Assembly (NCBI GenBank): GCA_947172415.1
Contig: OX359200.1
Span: 5,582,501-5,646,500 of the forward strand
From: Chondrosia reniformis
Taxonomy: Eukaryota; Porifera; Demospongiae; Chondrillida; Chondrillidae
Direction: 5' to 3'
DNA: 64,000 nucleotides
Positions 1 through 12,900 of this stretch are shown here, piece after piece. The position numbers were made by a program, and so were the translations under genes. The notes below the pieces were generated by a model. That model was given only the letters and a program-made list of their open reading frames with translations, had not been told where the DNA came from and did not search any database. Each line of letters opens with the position of its first letter. Position 1 is the stretch's first letter.

Positions 1-66
1 GAAAGAATTGCCTTGCATCCACTATGGATTTCTTATTAGCCACTTTCTACTATATATATATTGCAG

Positions 67-985
67 GCCCATTAAGGTTGATGGTGCAGATAGGCAAGAT
101 ATTCAGCTTGTCTGTAAGTATTTACAAGCTTATGAATCTAAAAAAGATGAGAGACTTGGAGTAAATCGTTCTTTTAGTGGTCACAGAGGTATGCATTTAC
201 GTACATATTTTTACATTGTACTACATAATATATACATATTATGCATATTTTTTCAGACATTGAGTGGCCATGATATTTGCTAATTTATCTTCCTGCTTCT
301 AGATGAACAAGTTGGGTTCAACAAATACCCTGACCTGTCTAAAAGAGAGTGTAGACGTATATTAGGCAAATACATGCCAATGACAGCCAAGATTAATAAA
401 ATGAATGCAGTGATTTTCATTAGGTACTGGTAATAGTGTTTGCAAGATAATATATATACGTACATACGTATGAACGCATGTCATAAATAGGTATATGGCA
501 AGAAGATGCCGGTTCCTTGAAAAATGTCCAGCTTATAACTTCAATCAATGTTAGTCTTTTCATATAGTTTTTATTACTTCAAGGGTGCAATTATGTTATA
601 TTTTACACATAGGTAATGTATTCAAGGCTTCAAAAGGGAAAACTCTAATAGAAATCGATACTTCAGAGCTGGGCTCATTTCTAATTGAAACTATGCTAAA
701 TGAGGTAGAAGATTTCTTAAGTGCAAGGAGACGAAGTGGATCAGATTGCAACTTAGGGAAGCAGGTATACATATATCATTCAAGTAGTGAATTTTGATTT
801 CTAATTAATCTACTGTATATATTTAATTATTTGAGGTATTGTTATATTTCATAATTATAGTTAATTTACATACAAGATGAAGAAGGAGGAGGTGCTTTTC
901 AAGTAATGGCACTCAATTCAGAAACTATTTCACGAGAAGAGAAAACTAAGTTGGAGAAACTACAAATACCAATTCAAGGAAGACA
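67..985 (+). CDS. Gene 1 exons leading into AAA3
   Basis: Five exons, approximately 67-188, 303-423, 491-549, 613-764 and 861-985, each with AG acceptor and GT donor. They encode the linker before AAA3 and include the run DIQLVCKYLQAYE, which resembles the VCxYL segment of RNF213, and a Cys/Arg-rich stretch YMARRCRFLEKCPAYNFNQ. The same five exons with the same phases occur in gene 2 at 59523-60754. The open reading frame at the extreme left edge starts inside intron sequence; the true exon begins after TTGCAG at 66. Confidence 0.8.
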
Positions 986-3900
986 GTGAGCATGTTTCAT
1001 ACTGATGATGCTGGCTTTAATGTATTGGTATTTTGGCTGGATTTTAAACTGGTTTAGAACTTTGTATCTAGACTTATGTAGATTGAACAATGAGGGATAA
1101 TGTAAGCTAACAATTAATCAAAGTCAATTCACACAATTTAAAATATGACAAGTCAAACCACAGATTAACCAGAAACCTGTTTAGGGTATTAAAGTGATCC
1201 ATATATCCACTAGAACAATGTTTAGGTAACTTTGATGGATAATTTAATTAGCGGTTGCAAAGCTAGTGTTTAACTTCATGTAGAGTTAATGGAATATACC
1301 TTAAGGACAGGTTTAATTGCGAGTACTTAAGTTTGTGATTTGGCTACCCCTCACATTTTGCTGGTACTAATAATTGCGGAATTGCAAAAAATCAATCACA
1401 CCAACCAGCCAATATTCAATTACTCCTAGTCCTGTCTCACTGAGTGTGGGAACAGTGGAATAAAAGTCAGCCTCGGTGATTTCAGATGTAGCTGGTGATG
1501 TAGCGGGAGCGAGAGGCCGCAATCCGAATCGGAAAAGAGAGTATAATAGCGCATGCGAGTTAACATTTCGTTAAACTGAGTTTGACCCTTGAACTACTAG
1601 CCAGTATGTCAGATAGTTTGAAGATTCGATTCGTTCGATTAGAATTAATCGAAAATTCAAAATTACTCTCAAGAAATATTTAATATTCGCGTGTATTAAG
1701 TATTGTGATTTCGACCTAAATCGCAAAATTCGCAATTAATAGTACTCGTTATTAAAACTACCCCTAAGGTACGTTAATATTTTAATTATGAGTATGTAGC
1801 TTAGTTTTGAAATTACATTATTGAATCAGTGTTAGAATTAACATACATACGTAGTTATGTAGTTCCTATTTACTTTGCCTCATTTTTTCACGATTTCAAT
1901 TTTTACAAAAATATAGGCATCTTGCTGACAGAGATAACTTGGATGGCTATTTGGCTAGTGCTTTTGGAATAAAAACAGAAAAGACCATGATAAATGGAAA
2001 AGAAAAGATGAGGCTGAAAGCTATTGATGATAAGAAATATGTTCTCACTTTAGACTTTGCATTGAAGGTGCGTATATCACTTAGACTTTTAATGGTAGTG
2101 ATTTTCATCGAGTGTATCATTTTTCCCAGTTAATTTGACATTTTACTCCATTTTTAGTACAATGCATATATATTTGTAGATGTTGGAAGTCAATGAGAGA
2201 TACTGGGCTAACTTGCCAGTGATAATTGAAGGAGAAACTGGGGTAGGCAAGACATTTCTAATTGAAATGATGTCAGATTTATGGAACCTGTCATTACTTG
2301 AGAGATGGAAAAGAACAAAGTACCGTTTATGGTATAATATCTATGAAATTTGTCAAGGTAAAGTTAATTCTAATAACAAATGGTCCAATCTACATGTAAT
2401 ACCACACTGGTAATGTAGATGCTCATGAATAATTATTTACAATATTATTGTTTTTTTAGTGATTTCATCTTTTGTATTCATGGTATAATATATATAGGTA
2501 TTCATAGTTAGAAGAAATTCTTATTCTGTAATTATGTAGTGTAGACTATGTAATATTAAAATTGCAAACAAGTACTAGCTACACAGTGCCAGTTACAAAT
2601 TTAAAGAGATCCAAGTGACCCCTAGGATAATCAGTATTTTAAATAGTACATATAGTTGCAGGCTTTGAAATCCTTAATTACTGCATAGAGAGTAGTAGTT
2701 GATACAGATCATCCAATTGCAAGGTAGAAGGTAGAACCAATTACCTTTTCACACCTTAGTATAGACTAAAGATGATGCATCTGCATGCCATATATCAACA
2801 AAGGTTCCAGTCTTAAAGGGGTCTCAGCTAATAACCACAGCATTGATTTGCCTTGTGAGGGAGCTAAGATACCGATGGTTGCATTCATGCATTCGCATAA
2901 TCAACAGGGTTAGACACCATTTTGTAACTTGTACACAAGGACATAAAAGGCCAAGGCCTTTATATATATATGTACCTTATTTACTCTCCACTATAGAGCT
3001 TAAACAATATTACCATGAACCAGATTTTCAAGACAAATTGACAGATATTGCCATACATGCTTCAATTGAAATAGAAAAGGAAATAAACTTAGAGGTTGAC
3101 ACTCTCTCTGATGAAAGTGTATCTCTTTATGCTGAGACTGATACGACGGATGCTGATGATATTAGTGAAGCACATTTTGTTGCATTTTGTACTGAAGCTA
3201 TGGAAGGATGTGATGCTGTTTATCAACTATTGGAAAAATTGATACAAAGGATGGAAGACCTATTAAGCAATGATCCTCTGTTACCATTGCTACAATTTGA
3301 AACAACTAGGGACAACAAAGGACAAATATTAAACCATGATCAATTCAGTACCTTTCTATCATCAACTAAAAATGATGCACAGGTACGTATTTGCTATCAC
3401 ATACATATATACCTACATGTATGTATATACAGTTTCTGATTAAATACATTTGGCTTAGACAAATACCCTATGCTTACAAATTTTCATGGGACATATATTT
3501 CCCATAATATTTTCATTACGAGAATAAAGCCTTGTTGGGTGTCAGCAACATGAATTTACTAATTATAATTTCCTATTTATACGTTCCTCATGTATTGCTG
3601 ATGAAGACCTCTGGGTCGAAATGTCCAGAATTAATAAATTCATGTTGCTGACGTACAACAAGACTTTATTCTTATCCATGTGTACATGTACATACAGTAG
3701 AATCTCATAATGAAATTGCTCATAGTGAATGTTTATAAGTATAGTATATTATTATATATATATATATAAAATATTAAAATTACAATCAAGTACTACACAG
3801 TACAATTTACAATTATAAGAGATCCAAGTGATTATGTAATATTAAAGTTACAATCAAGTACTAGCTACACAGTGCAAGTTAGAAATCCAAGTGACCCCTA

Positions 3901-6900
3901 GGATAATCAGTATTTTAAATAGTATGTATAGTTGCAGGCTTTGAAATCCTCAACTACTGCATAGAGAGTAGTAGTTGATACAGATCATCCAATTGCAAGG
4001 TAGAACACATGGCCCACCAATTACCTTTTCACACCTTAGTATAGACTGAAGATGATGCATCTGCATGCCATATATAAAATAATACAAAGGTTCCAGTATT
4101 AAAGGGGTCTCAGCTAATAACCACAGCAGATTTGTACGCAAGCGACATCATATTACATACGTATAGGCCTTGCATGGCCTTTTATGTCCTTGCGTACAAG
4201 TTACAAAATGGTCTCTAACCCTGTTGATTATGCGAATGCATGCATGCAACCAACCGTCGGTATTCTTAGCTCCCTCACAATGCAAATCAAATTTGCTGTG
4301 GTTATTAGCTGAGACCCCTTTAAGACTGGAACCTTTGTTGATATAGGGCATGCAGATGCATCATCTTCAGTCTATACTAAGGTGTGAAAAGGTAATTGGT
4401 AGGCCATGTGTTCTACCTTGCAATTGGATGATCTGTATCAACTACTACTCTCTATGCAGTAGTTGAGGATTTCAAAGCCTGCAACTATACGTACTATTTA
4501 AAATACTGATTATCCTAGGGGTCACTTGGATCTCTTTAAATTTGTAACTGGCACTGTGTAGCTAGTACTTGTTTGCAATTTTAATATTACATAGTCACTT
4601 GGATCTCTTAAATATATATATATATATATATATTAAAACATCTTCCCTATTTATATGTACTGTAGTTAGTAGCCAAAACATTGTCAACGCTACTTATGAA
4701 TGCGCAACCTAGAATATATTATAAACTGAACATACACGGAGGTTAGCATAATGTATTACTACATATATGTATTTATGTTATAAACACAACAATATATATG
4801 TTTAAATAGTTGCATGACTGCTCTAGTCTCCTAATGAGCTTTAAGTTATGAATAAAACCTATAGATTTATAGGTAATTGATATACTGTAAACAATTAAAT
4901 ATTTATTTTTTAAATGAGGCTTAAATAATCATTAAACTATATTACTATTAAGTATTTGGTGAATCTTTCAGCTTAGCTTTGGATTTACCCAGTCTGTACG
5001 TATGTATGTAGGTACACACATGTCTCCTGAGTTACGTAAAGAGGAGAGCCCTACTAATTCTATTTGTGTAGTATACATGAATTAAAGATTTAACAAAAAA
5101 AGTTTTAATGATTATTAAATATAAATAAAAATTATTTATTCATGCCTAAAAACCTTAATTACAGTAACATATTCTACAATTAAGAGTACATACGTAAGTA
5201 TAAATCATTCTTATATGTACATAAGAGAAAAGATGAAGTTATATATTTTTGTATCCATTATAAGCTTTGACTGCTGAAGGTTTAAAAGACTTTTTCAATC
5301 CAATAACACAACAAGCTGAAGAGGTTATGGAAAGACATGACAGAGTGGTTGGAAGTTATTTTAGTAACTGCCCTCGAATCATTGTAAGTTACATAAAATA
5401 ATTAAATAATCCAATTTATAAATGTTACTAATATTAGAATGCTATATAATTAAATGATATTAATGCTGTAAGTTAGAATAATGTTACTTACACTTGCATA
5501 TGTAGGTATTTTTGGATGAAATCAACACTACTTCCTGCCCTGGTTTGATGAAAGAAATACTGATTGAAAGACGTTTTCATGGAGAGGTATATAAGTATAA
5601 ATGTATTTATAAGGATTTGAAGGATATATAATTATATATATATGTATTTAAGTTAACAGATTGTATTCCGTTCTAGGTGTTGCCTAGGAATATCTTTATA
5701 GTTGGAGCATGCAATCCTCATAGAAGTCACAGTGTTGTCATGCAGGAGGATACCAGTGCAGCTGACAAGTGGGAATGGGTGAAGGGGTCTTATTATGTTC
5801 ACAAGCTCCACCCATCCTTGAGGTCCCTTCTGTGGAATTATGGAGCCTTAGATCACAGACAGGAAAAGAACTACATTGGAGCCAAAATGGAAATGATTGC
5901 TGTTGAGCATGGTTCCGAGATTGACAGGTGCAGGTTTTTAGATTATGATAGTGATTCTAATGAATAATCATGGAAATGATTTTATATATACATTCTAAGT
6001 ACATGTGTGTCTACCCATTCTTTTCTAGTACTGTCCGATTACATGCATATGTAATTAAATGGGTATGTGTATTTCTATTATTTCTACCCAACATTGTATA
6101 TAGTGTTCACTTGGATGTTCTCAGCCAAAAGGTAGCTGAAAGCCAAGGAATTGTTAGAGAATTTGCAGAAAATCATTATATTGCCACTGGTATGTTTTTA
6201 AAGAGTGAGGCACAATTGCTGTCAAGAAGCTGTGTTAGCCAAAGGGATATTCAGGTTTGTGTATTAGTTATATATAACTAATAAAGGATAATTAATTTGA
6301 AAGAGTATAATTATTGACTATACTATATATAACCCAAATTGGCATCCATTTCTGTAACTCAGAGATATTCTATTTTGCCAAATTATTATGGTTCTTCAGT
6401 TCTATTTTCTTGTTGCTATAGGAACAAATACAGTATGTACATGTTGAATAAGCTGTATCTTATGATCGTTTTCCTGTTGTAATTCTTATTATAATTTGTT
6501 TTTCAGAATATTGACGTAGACTGATATTTTCTTTAAAATATCCTGTATTACAGTACGTACAGTACATGATGTAAGAAGGCCGGAAGATTAGTTTTTATGT
6601 ATTTGATTTTGTAGAGAGTCTTTACAGTCTATACATGGCTTCTTAAGACTTACCAAAAGTAAGAATATTTGAGTATATATAGAAGTGCATACGTAATAGT
6701 GAAACATTATTCCTATATTTTTCATGTACATATCTTTCTTGTTTTCAGATTCAAGGATCATGAGCTTACATCACACAAATGCTGTCATGAAGTAGATGAA
6801 ACCATACAACAAAGAGCCATTTTAATTTCCTTGGCCATAACATACTACTTTAGATTGAACAGTGCTTATAGAGAGAAGTATGTAGAAAGAATGGGAAAAA

Positions 6901-9900
6901 CTTATGGAAGTTTAGATTTTGAACAAGTACTTGAGGATGAAGTACGTACAGTTTGTATATGCTATTTATGTATGATACTATTCAGTATACTCTATGTTGT
7001 AAGAGTTATTACGTTATTATCAACATCTACGTATGTATATTCAAACCCATAGCTCTACATTATCAAGTATTGTTATATTACTGATTTTTATACAATAATG
7101 CATTTTTAGTCTGGCTCCCATTTTGTTCACCTATACGTATATGTATCTATATTTATATACGTAGATGGACTTTTATATGAATGAGATTAGATTACCTCCT
7201 GGAATTGCTAAAACAAAGGCTTTGAAGGAGAACCTCTTTTGCATTATTGCTTGCTGCTGTACAAAGCTTCCTCTAATCATAGTTGGTGAGCCGGGCTCAA
7301 GTAAAACACTTTCATTCAACCTGGCTGCAGCTAATTTCAAAGGAGCAGATTCTAAAATGTATGTTTTTTACAATTACAGTACTTTTACTGTAGTACTTTG
7401 TATGCATTAACTCTTTTATTTAGTGAAATGTTTAGGAATACAGAAGTATTTCCTTGCTTCAATCCACATTACTATCAATGCTCAAGACGTACAACATCAA
7501 GTGAAGTTGAAACTGTTTTCAAAAGAGCAATAGGGCGTCAACAAGCCAGAAATAAATTTGAAAAGAATCATATCAGCCACTGCAGTAGTCAGTTATTTGT
7601 AGTAACTAAATTTTAAAATTTAGAGCCATCCAGTTAAGTCAGTTTTTAGTAATGCTGCACTTATTTATGTAGTTGTTTTTATGGATGAAGCTGGGTTACC
7701 AGAGGAGAGTATGGAGTCTTTGAAGGTACAGAAATCATGTTATATATACGTAGTTAAATTATTAATGTTGGCTTCATCATTTGCTTGAACACATGAATAA
7801 TCAAAGTGATAATCAAACCACAAGTATAATCAGTTAAAAATCAATAGGAGGGAAAAACATGAAAGAAGCAATTGCTGGGAATTGAACCCAGGACAGCTGG
7901 TTATGACCACCAGTTGCTCTGCCACTGAGCTACAATTGCCACAGCAATGCCTCCTCCATATTCTCCCTCTTAAACTAACTACCAGATAAATAATTAGTTT
8001 CCATTTTTAATTGGTGGTGGATTCTCTTATCAGAATAAACTGACAATCAAACCATGTAGGTGTTGCATAAATATCTTGATGATCCTGAGGTGTCCTTTAT
8101 TGGAATAACCAATCACATCTTGGATGCTGCCAAAACAAACAGAGCAGTCACACTCTGTAGACCCAGAGCTGATGAGGAGGTTAGACTATTTGATTCACTG
8201 AGTGACTTCCCTAAAGATGTTTTTTTTTTGGAAAATAGCTACAGTACGTACATATATACGTATGTATGTATATTACGTACATAGTAACTTGACCTGGACT
8301 TTAAAATTAGTTGTCCTGTCTAGATATTTTCTTATTAGATTTTGAACTTTCGAGCATTAAGGTAGCAGGAAAATTATATAACAATAGTATAGGTATTTTC
8401 TGTTTACCACCTACATACAGCACATACAGTGAAACTCTAGTAATACATACCCTCAACCAAACACTATTAGGTCTTGTTAAACGAAGGTGCTTCCTAACCA
8501 AAAACCTTATACATTTATACATTTTAATCAGACTCATTTTATCTTGGAAGCTATCCCAACGTATCTACATGCTATAATCAAATTTCACTGTACAGATTTA
8601 GTTACTATGATAACAATTGAAGTATTACGTATAATGGTTATGTAGAGTATGCATGTAGCCAACTTTTCTTTCTTTAATATTTAATAGGACATTATCCAAC
8701 TAGCTACTGGTTGTTATAGTTCAAGTAATGACAAGGATTTGAACACTCAAAGCCACATTGCACAGCTATGTTATAACTACAAAGATCTTATGGAGGATAA
8801 AGAAAGAAAGTATGTATAAAATTAAAATGATTTCTGTATTGAGTTGCCATCCTATTTAATACTAACATTATTTTTTATGGTGTAGGTTTCATGAATTCTT
8901 TGGGTTGCGTGACTTCATACATTTTATTAACTACTTGAGAAGACAAAATAAAAGCCAGCCTCATCTACTGAATAGAGAAGATTTTAGAATTAGAAAAATA
9001 CAAGAAGCTTTAGAGAGAAATTTTAATGGGCATTCAAAATTTTCTGATATACTTGATTTATTTCTTAATTCGGTAAATATTCCATTGAATAACTAATACA
9101 GTATTACAAATATATATCTTCTTATGATATACGTATGTAGTCTACTACTATGGTTTATATTTGTAGGAAGATGAAAATTCAAAAATGTTGGTAAATAACA
9201 GATCTGTGGTTGAAATTCTGAAGGACAGTTTGAATGACAAACCTCATTTCATTGGAGAAGAAGACTTTGAAGAAATAAGATATAAACTCATTATTGATGC
9301 TACTGAAGATGATTCAAGTCGCAGACTCTTAGTAATGTTTGGAATTGTTGATCCAGATTATACAAAAACTGTAGTTGGAAGTGACTTTCCCGATGATGGG
9401 GATTTACAAAAAGTAAACAATAAATACATGTACATATGTATATACACATATATACGTATTATACATACGTATGTGATACAGTATCTTACAATGTGTCATT
9501 TAAACTGTACATATGTATATAGGCCTACATCAATTTTATATTAATATATATATACTTACGTACCTGTATATACGTAGTAATGAATTTTTACTAAGAATTT
9601 TGTACATATAGATCATAACTATTGCTGAAATAACTGATGCAGCAAGCCAGGGAGAAACAGTTCTGATGATGCAGACTGATGATATTCATGAGAGCTTCTA
9701 TGACCTCTTCAATCAGCACTTCAGAAAGGTTGGAGGAGGCAAAGGAAAGAGGACACATTTCTTTGCTAATGTGGCCAGTGGTAGCCACAGTAAACCTTGT
9801 AAGGTCAACCCAGCATTCCAGTGTATTGTGATAGTCAAGGAATCTGAACTGGCTCAAACACCAGCTCCATTTCTCAACCGTTTTGAAAAATATCAAATAA

Positions 9901-12900
9901 CAACACTAAACATACTGAACTCATCTCTGAGTTTCTTACCTAAATATCTAAAAGCCATTATTACAAAGTCAGATGAAATGGTATGTACATACAAGTACAT
10001 CATGTATAGTATTTATTGGTGCTAATTAACATCTAGATTTTTCTGAGTATAAAAATGACATTGTCAATCTGATACATGATAGAGTAAAGACCAACTGTAG
10101 ATGTTATGTTTCAGTTACAGTAGCTGAATGACACTAAAATGTTACAACTTAAAAATAAACAAATTGCTAGGGAAAGTTCATCATCTAGGTCACCAATGCT
10201 TTACACTTTTCCTGATTATGCTTATAAGATAATGACCATCAATTTTATAGATTCATAAGTTTTTGGAGGTACTCAATCCTGAAAGCTTTTGTGGATATAA
10301 TAAAAACACTATTCCATCACTGTTTATTGAAATGCTACCAAGGGAGAAGAAGTCTTTCAAGAATTCAGCTCCATTTATTGATTCAGAAATGGAAAACAGA
10401 AGTTTTAATCCCATTCAACTTTTAGAAACATTGCTATATTACCTAGAGCAATGTGGGTTTACCATTCCTGTGAGTTAATACAACACATACAATATTGAAA
10501 AAATCTTAAGCCCATTTTTTTTATTATTGGCTATTTTAATAAACACACATGTGTTTATAGGTGGGTTTGCAGTTGACTGATGACTGGAAGTATATCAGTT
10601 GTTCTTCAAAGAAAGATAAGCAACTGGACAGGTTTTTCAATGTACTTTTAACTGAAGGACTACTTGAAGTTAACAAGGTTATGCTGCAGTTAACTTTAGA
10701 AGATTTTGAATCAGAATATCATGATGAGCCTATTAACAGGGAATGTGCTGAAGCAATTCTCTACCTTCTTTCTCACTGGATGTACATTTGTATTGCTAAG
10801 CAGCTCCTCCTATTACTGACTCCTGAAGCTTTTATTTTGCACAAGGACATAGGGTATGTTTAAAGCTCAGAATGGAATCTACATATGTGAAATGTCTGGG
10901 TATATATTATGTCATCGCAATATCTTTGTTTATTTAGAAATAGTAAGCCTTCGCTTGCCTGGTTTAAAGATGCTTACTTAAAGCAAAATCACTTTTGTTT
11001 GAAAAGTCTCTTAACAGAAAAGAAGGCTGTCAGTCCAAGAAATAAGTTAGTAAAATACATTCTGCATGCCTTTTTGAACTTGGTGTATGTATGCAATCAT
11101 AAATTTGAAATTTCTGTTTGAAGGATTCAAAAAATTGTTTGCTTTACACGGTCCTCTCAAGCTGTATCTTACTTTTCAGAAAGTGATCATGAGTCAGAAG
11201 AATTCAGTAAAGAAGGGAGCTCACTGGTTATTTATGCATTTTTAATAACTTATGAATAGTAACGTTAACTAAATACGTATATTTGCAGATTTGCTGTATA
11301 TATAGTGTGGAAATAGTGCACTATGGGTTGTTCATATGGTTAATTATCCTCCTATTATTTTCTCCCTTTCAGTCAAACAGTGCATTTGTTTGCAAACTTA
11401 CCAGTGTCTCCTCTCAACAAGAGTTTATTGATCAAATGACAGATTTTAGGAATGCTGATGACAAAGAAGAAATGATAATTGTAAGGGTCATAATTTTATA
11501 TGGGATGTTGCATACAAACATTTTACGTACCATATATGGCCATTTATGAATAAAAATGAATGCAAGAGTGTAGACAGGTGTTCTGTGATATTCTTAAGAA
11601 ATCAGTAGGTACTGTATAGAATAGTATACAACATTCCCAAGTAAACCTATTATGCTTCTTAATTAACTAATACAAAGATTCATTTCACTCAGTTCCAGAA
11701 ACAGCTGACTGGCCCAATGGAGATAAGGAGAGGTAGAAGAAGAAAACTCCTGTATCCAAACCTCTCAGTAGGTTTAGTTCCCTATAGGCCTTTACTCTAA
11801 AATAGATTTAGCATGGTTTGTTAGAGTATATAGCTATAGTTATATATTTCAATTATAACTATATACAGTACAAAGTACAATATATCTATGATGCATTTTA
11901 TATTTTAGGTTGCCAATATGCATGAATCCACAAAGAAACTCATTAATTTTGTTCGTTTACGAATTGATGAGGAAGAAGAACAATGGAGAGGGGGTTGCAA
12001 TTTAAAGGTACATATATATACACAGTATACCTTCTCTAAACCACAGTATGTTACGTATATACATATATAGTTACAGTATCAGCTATGTGAGAATCATATG
12101 AAATTTGATTATTTACTTGTGTTAGATGTATGTTCTCCTGCTGCACTTCCCTCCAACTGTCTCCCAAGAGTCTTGCTACCCAGCAATATTTCTCTATGGA
12201 TGGGACTATCATTACCTTGACTCCTTAGTGTCCAGTGAAGAAAGCACTGTTGCCCTGAAGTGAGAATCTTGAACTTTGAATATATATGAGTAATGCAAGT
12301 ATGCAAAAAATTTGTTTGGTGCAGTAATTGGTTCAAATTTGCTTACCATCCCGAGAGTGACTTAGGATCTTGTCACCTTTCTGTAAACAAGGCAGTACTT
12401 ATAGAAGAAGCTATACCTGTTCTAGTGGCAAGGTAAATGATGCAATAGGTAGTAGACCAGATAACAACATTTTCCATGTAAAACTAATCACTTTGTTCTG
12501 AATAGGGTCAATACTAAAAGTACAGAGAATGGATGGTTCAGTAAACCACAGAGTGTTGAGAATAGAAGAGCAGTTTTCAAACGTTTACTCAGTAGCCGGG
12601 TTGGGAATCAGTTATTTTCCATTTACTCTAAATACTGGTCAACAAAGAATGTTTCAGTGTTTTTGAAGGGTGCAGCTGCTTATTCAAGATCCCACAAATC
12701 AATTCTTAGTATATCTGATGTGGTAAGACTATAATATATAAAATACACCCACAATGTACTAGTACTTTTACATTGATTACTTGTATATTTACAGGTTGAA
12801 AATCTGTATGAGAACACACTATTCAACTTTCTGGCCTACATGATTCATCACGTCAATATGTACATTGACTTTGACACTCTTGATGAGGAAACAGAAGAGC

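Noticed and set aside
2843..3439. 198-residue open frame starting inside the repeat
   Set aside because: Only the part from 2997 matches gene 2; the earlier part is the fold-back repeat and intron.
3383..5264. Gene 1 as a pseudogene because the 2997 and 5265 exons are out of phase
   Set aside because: A small exon at 4666-4741, matching gene 2 at 62514-62589, restores the frame.
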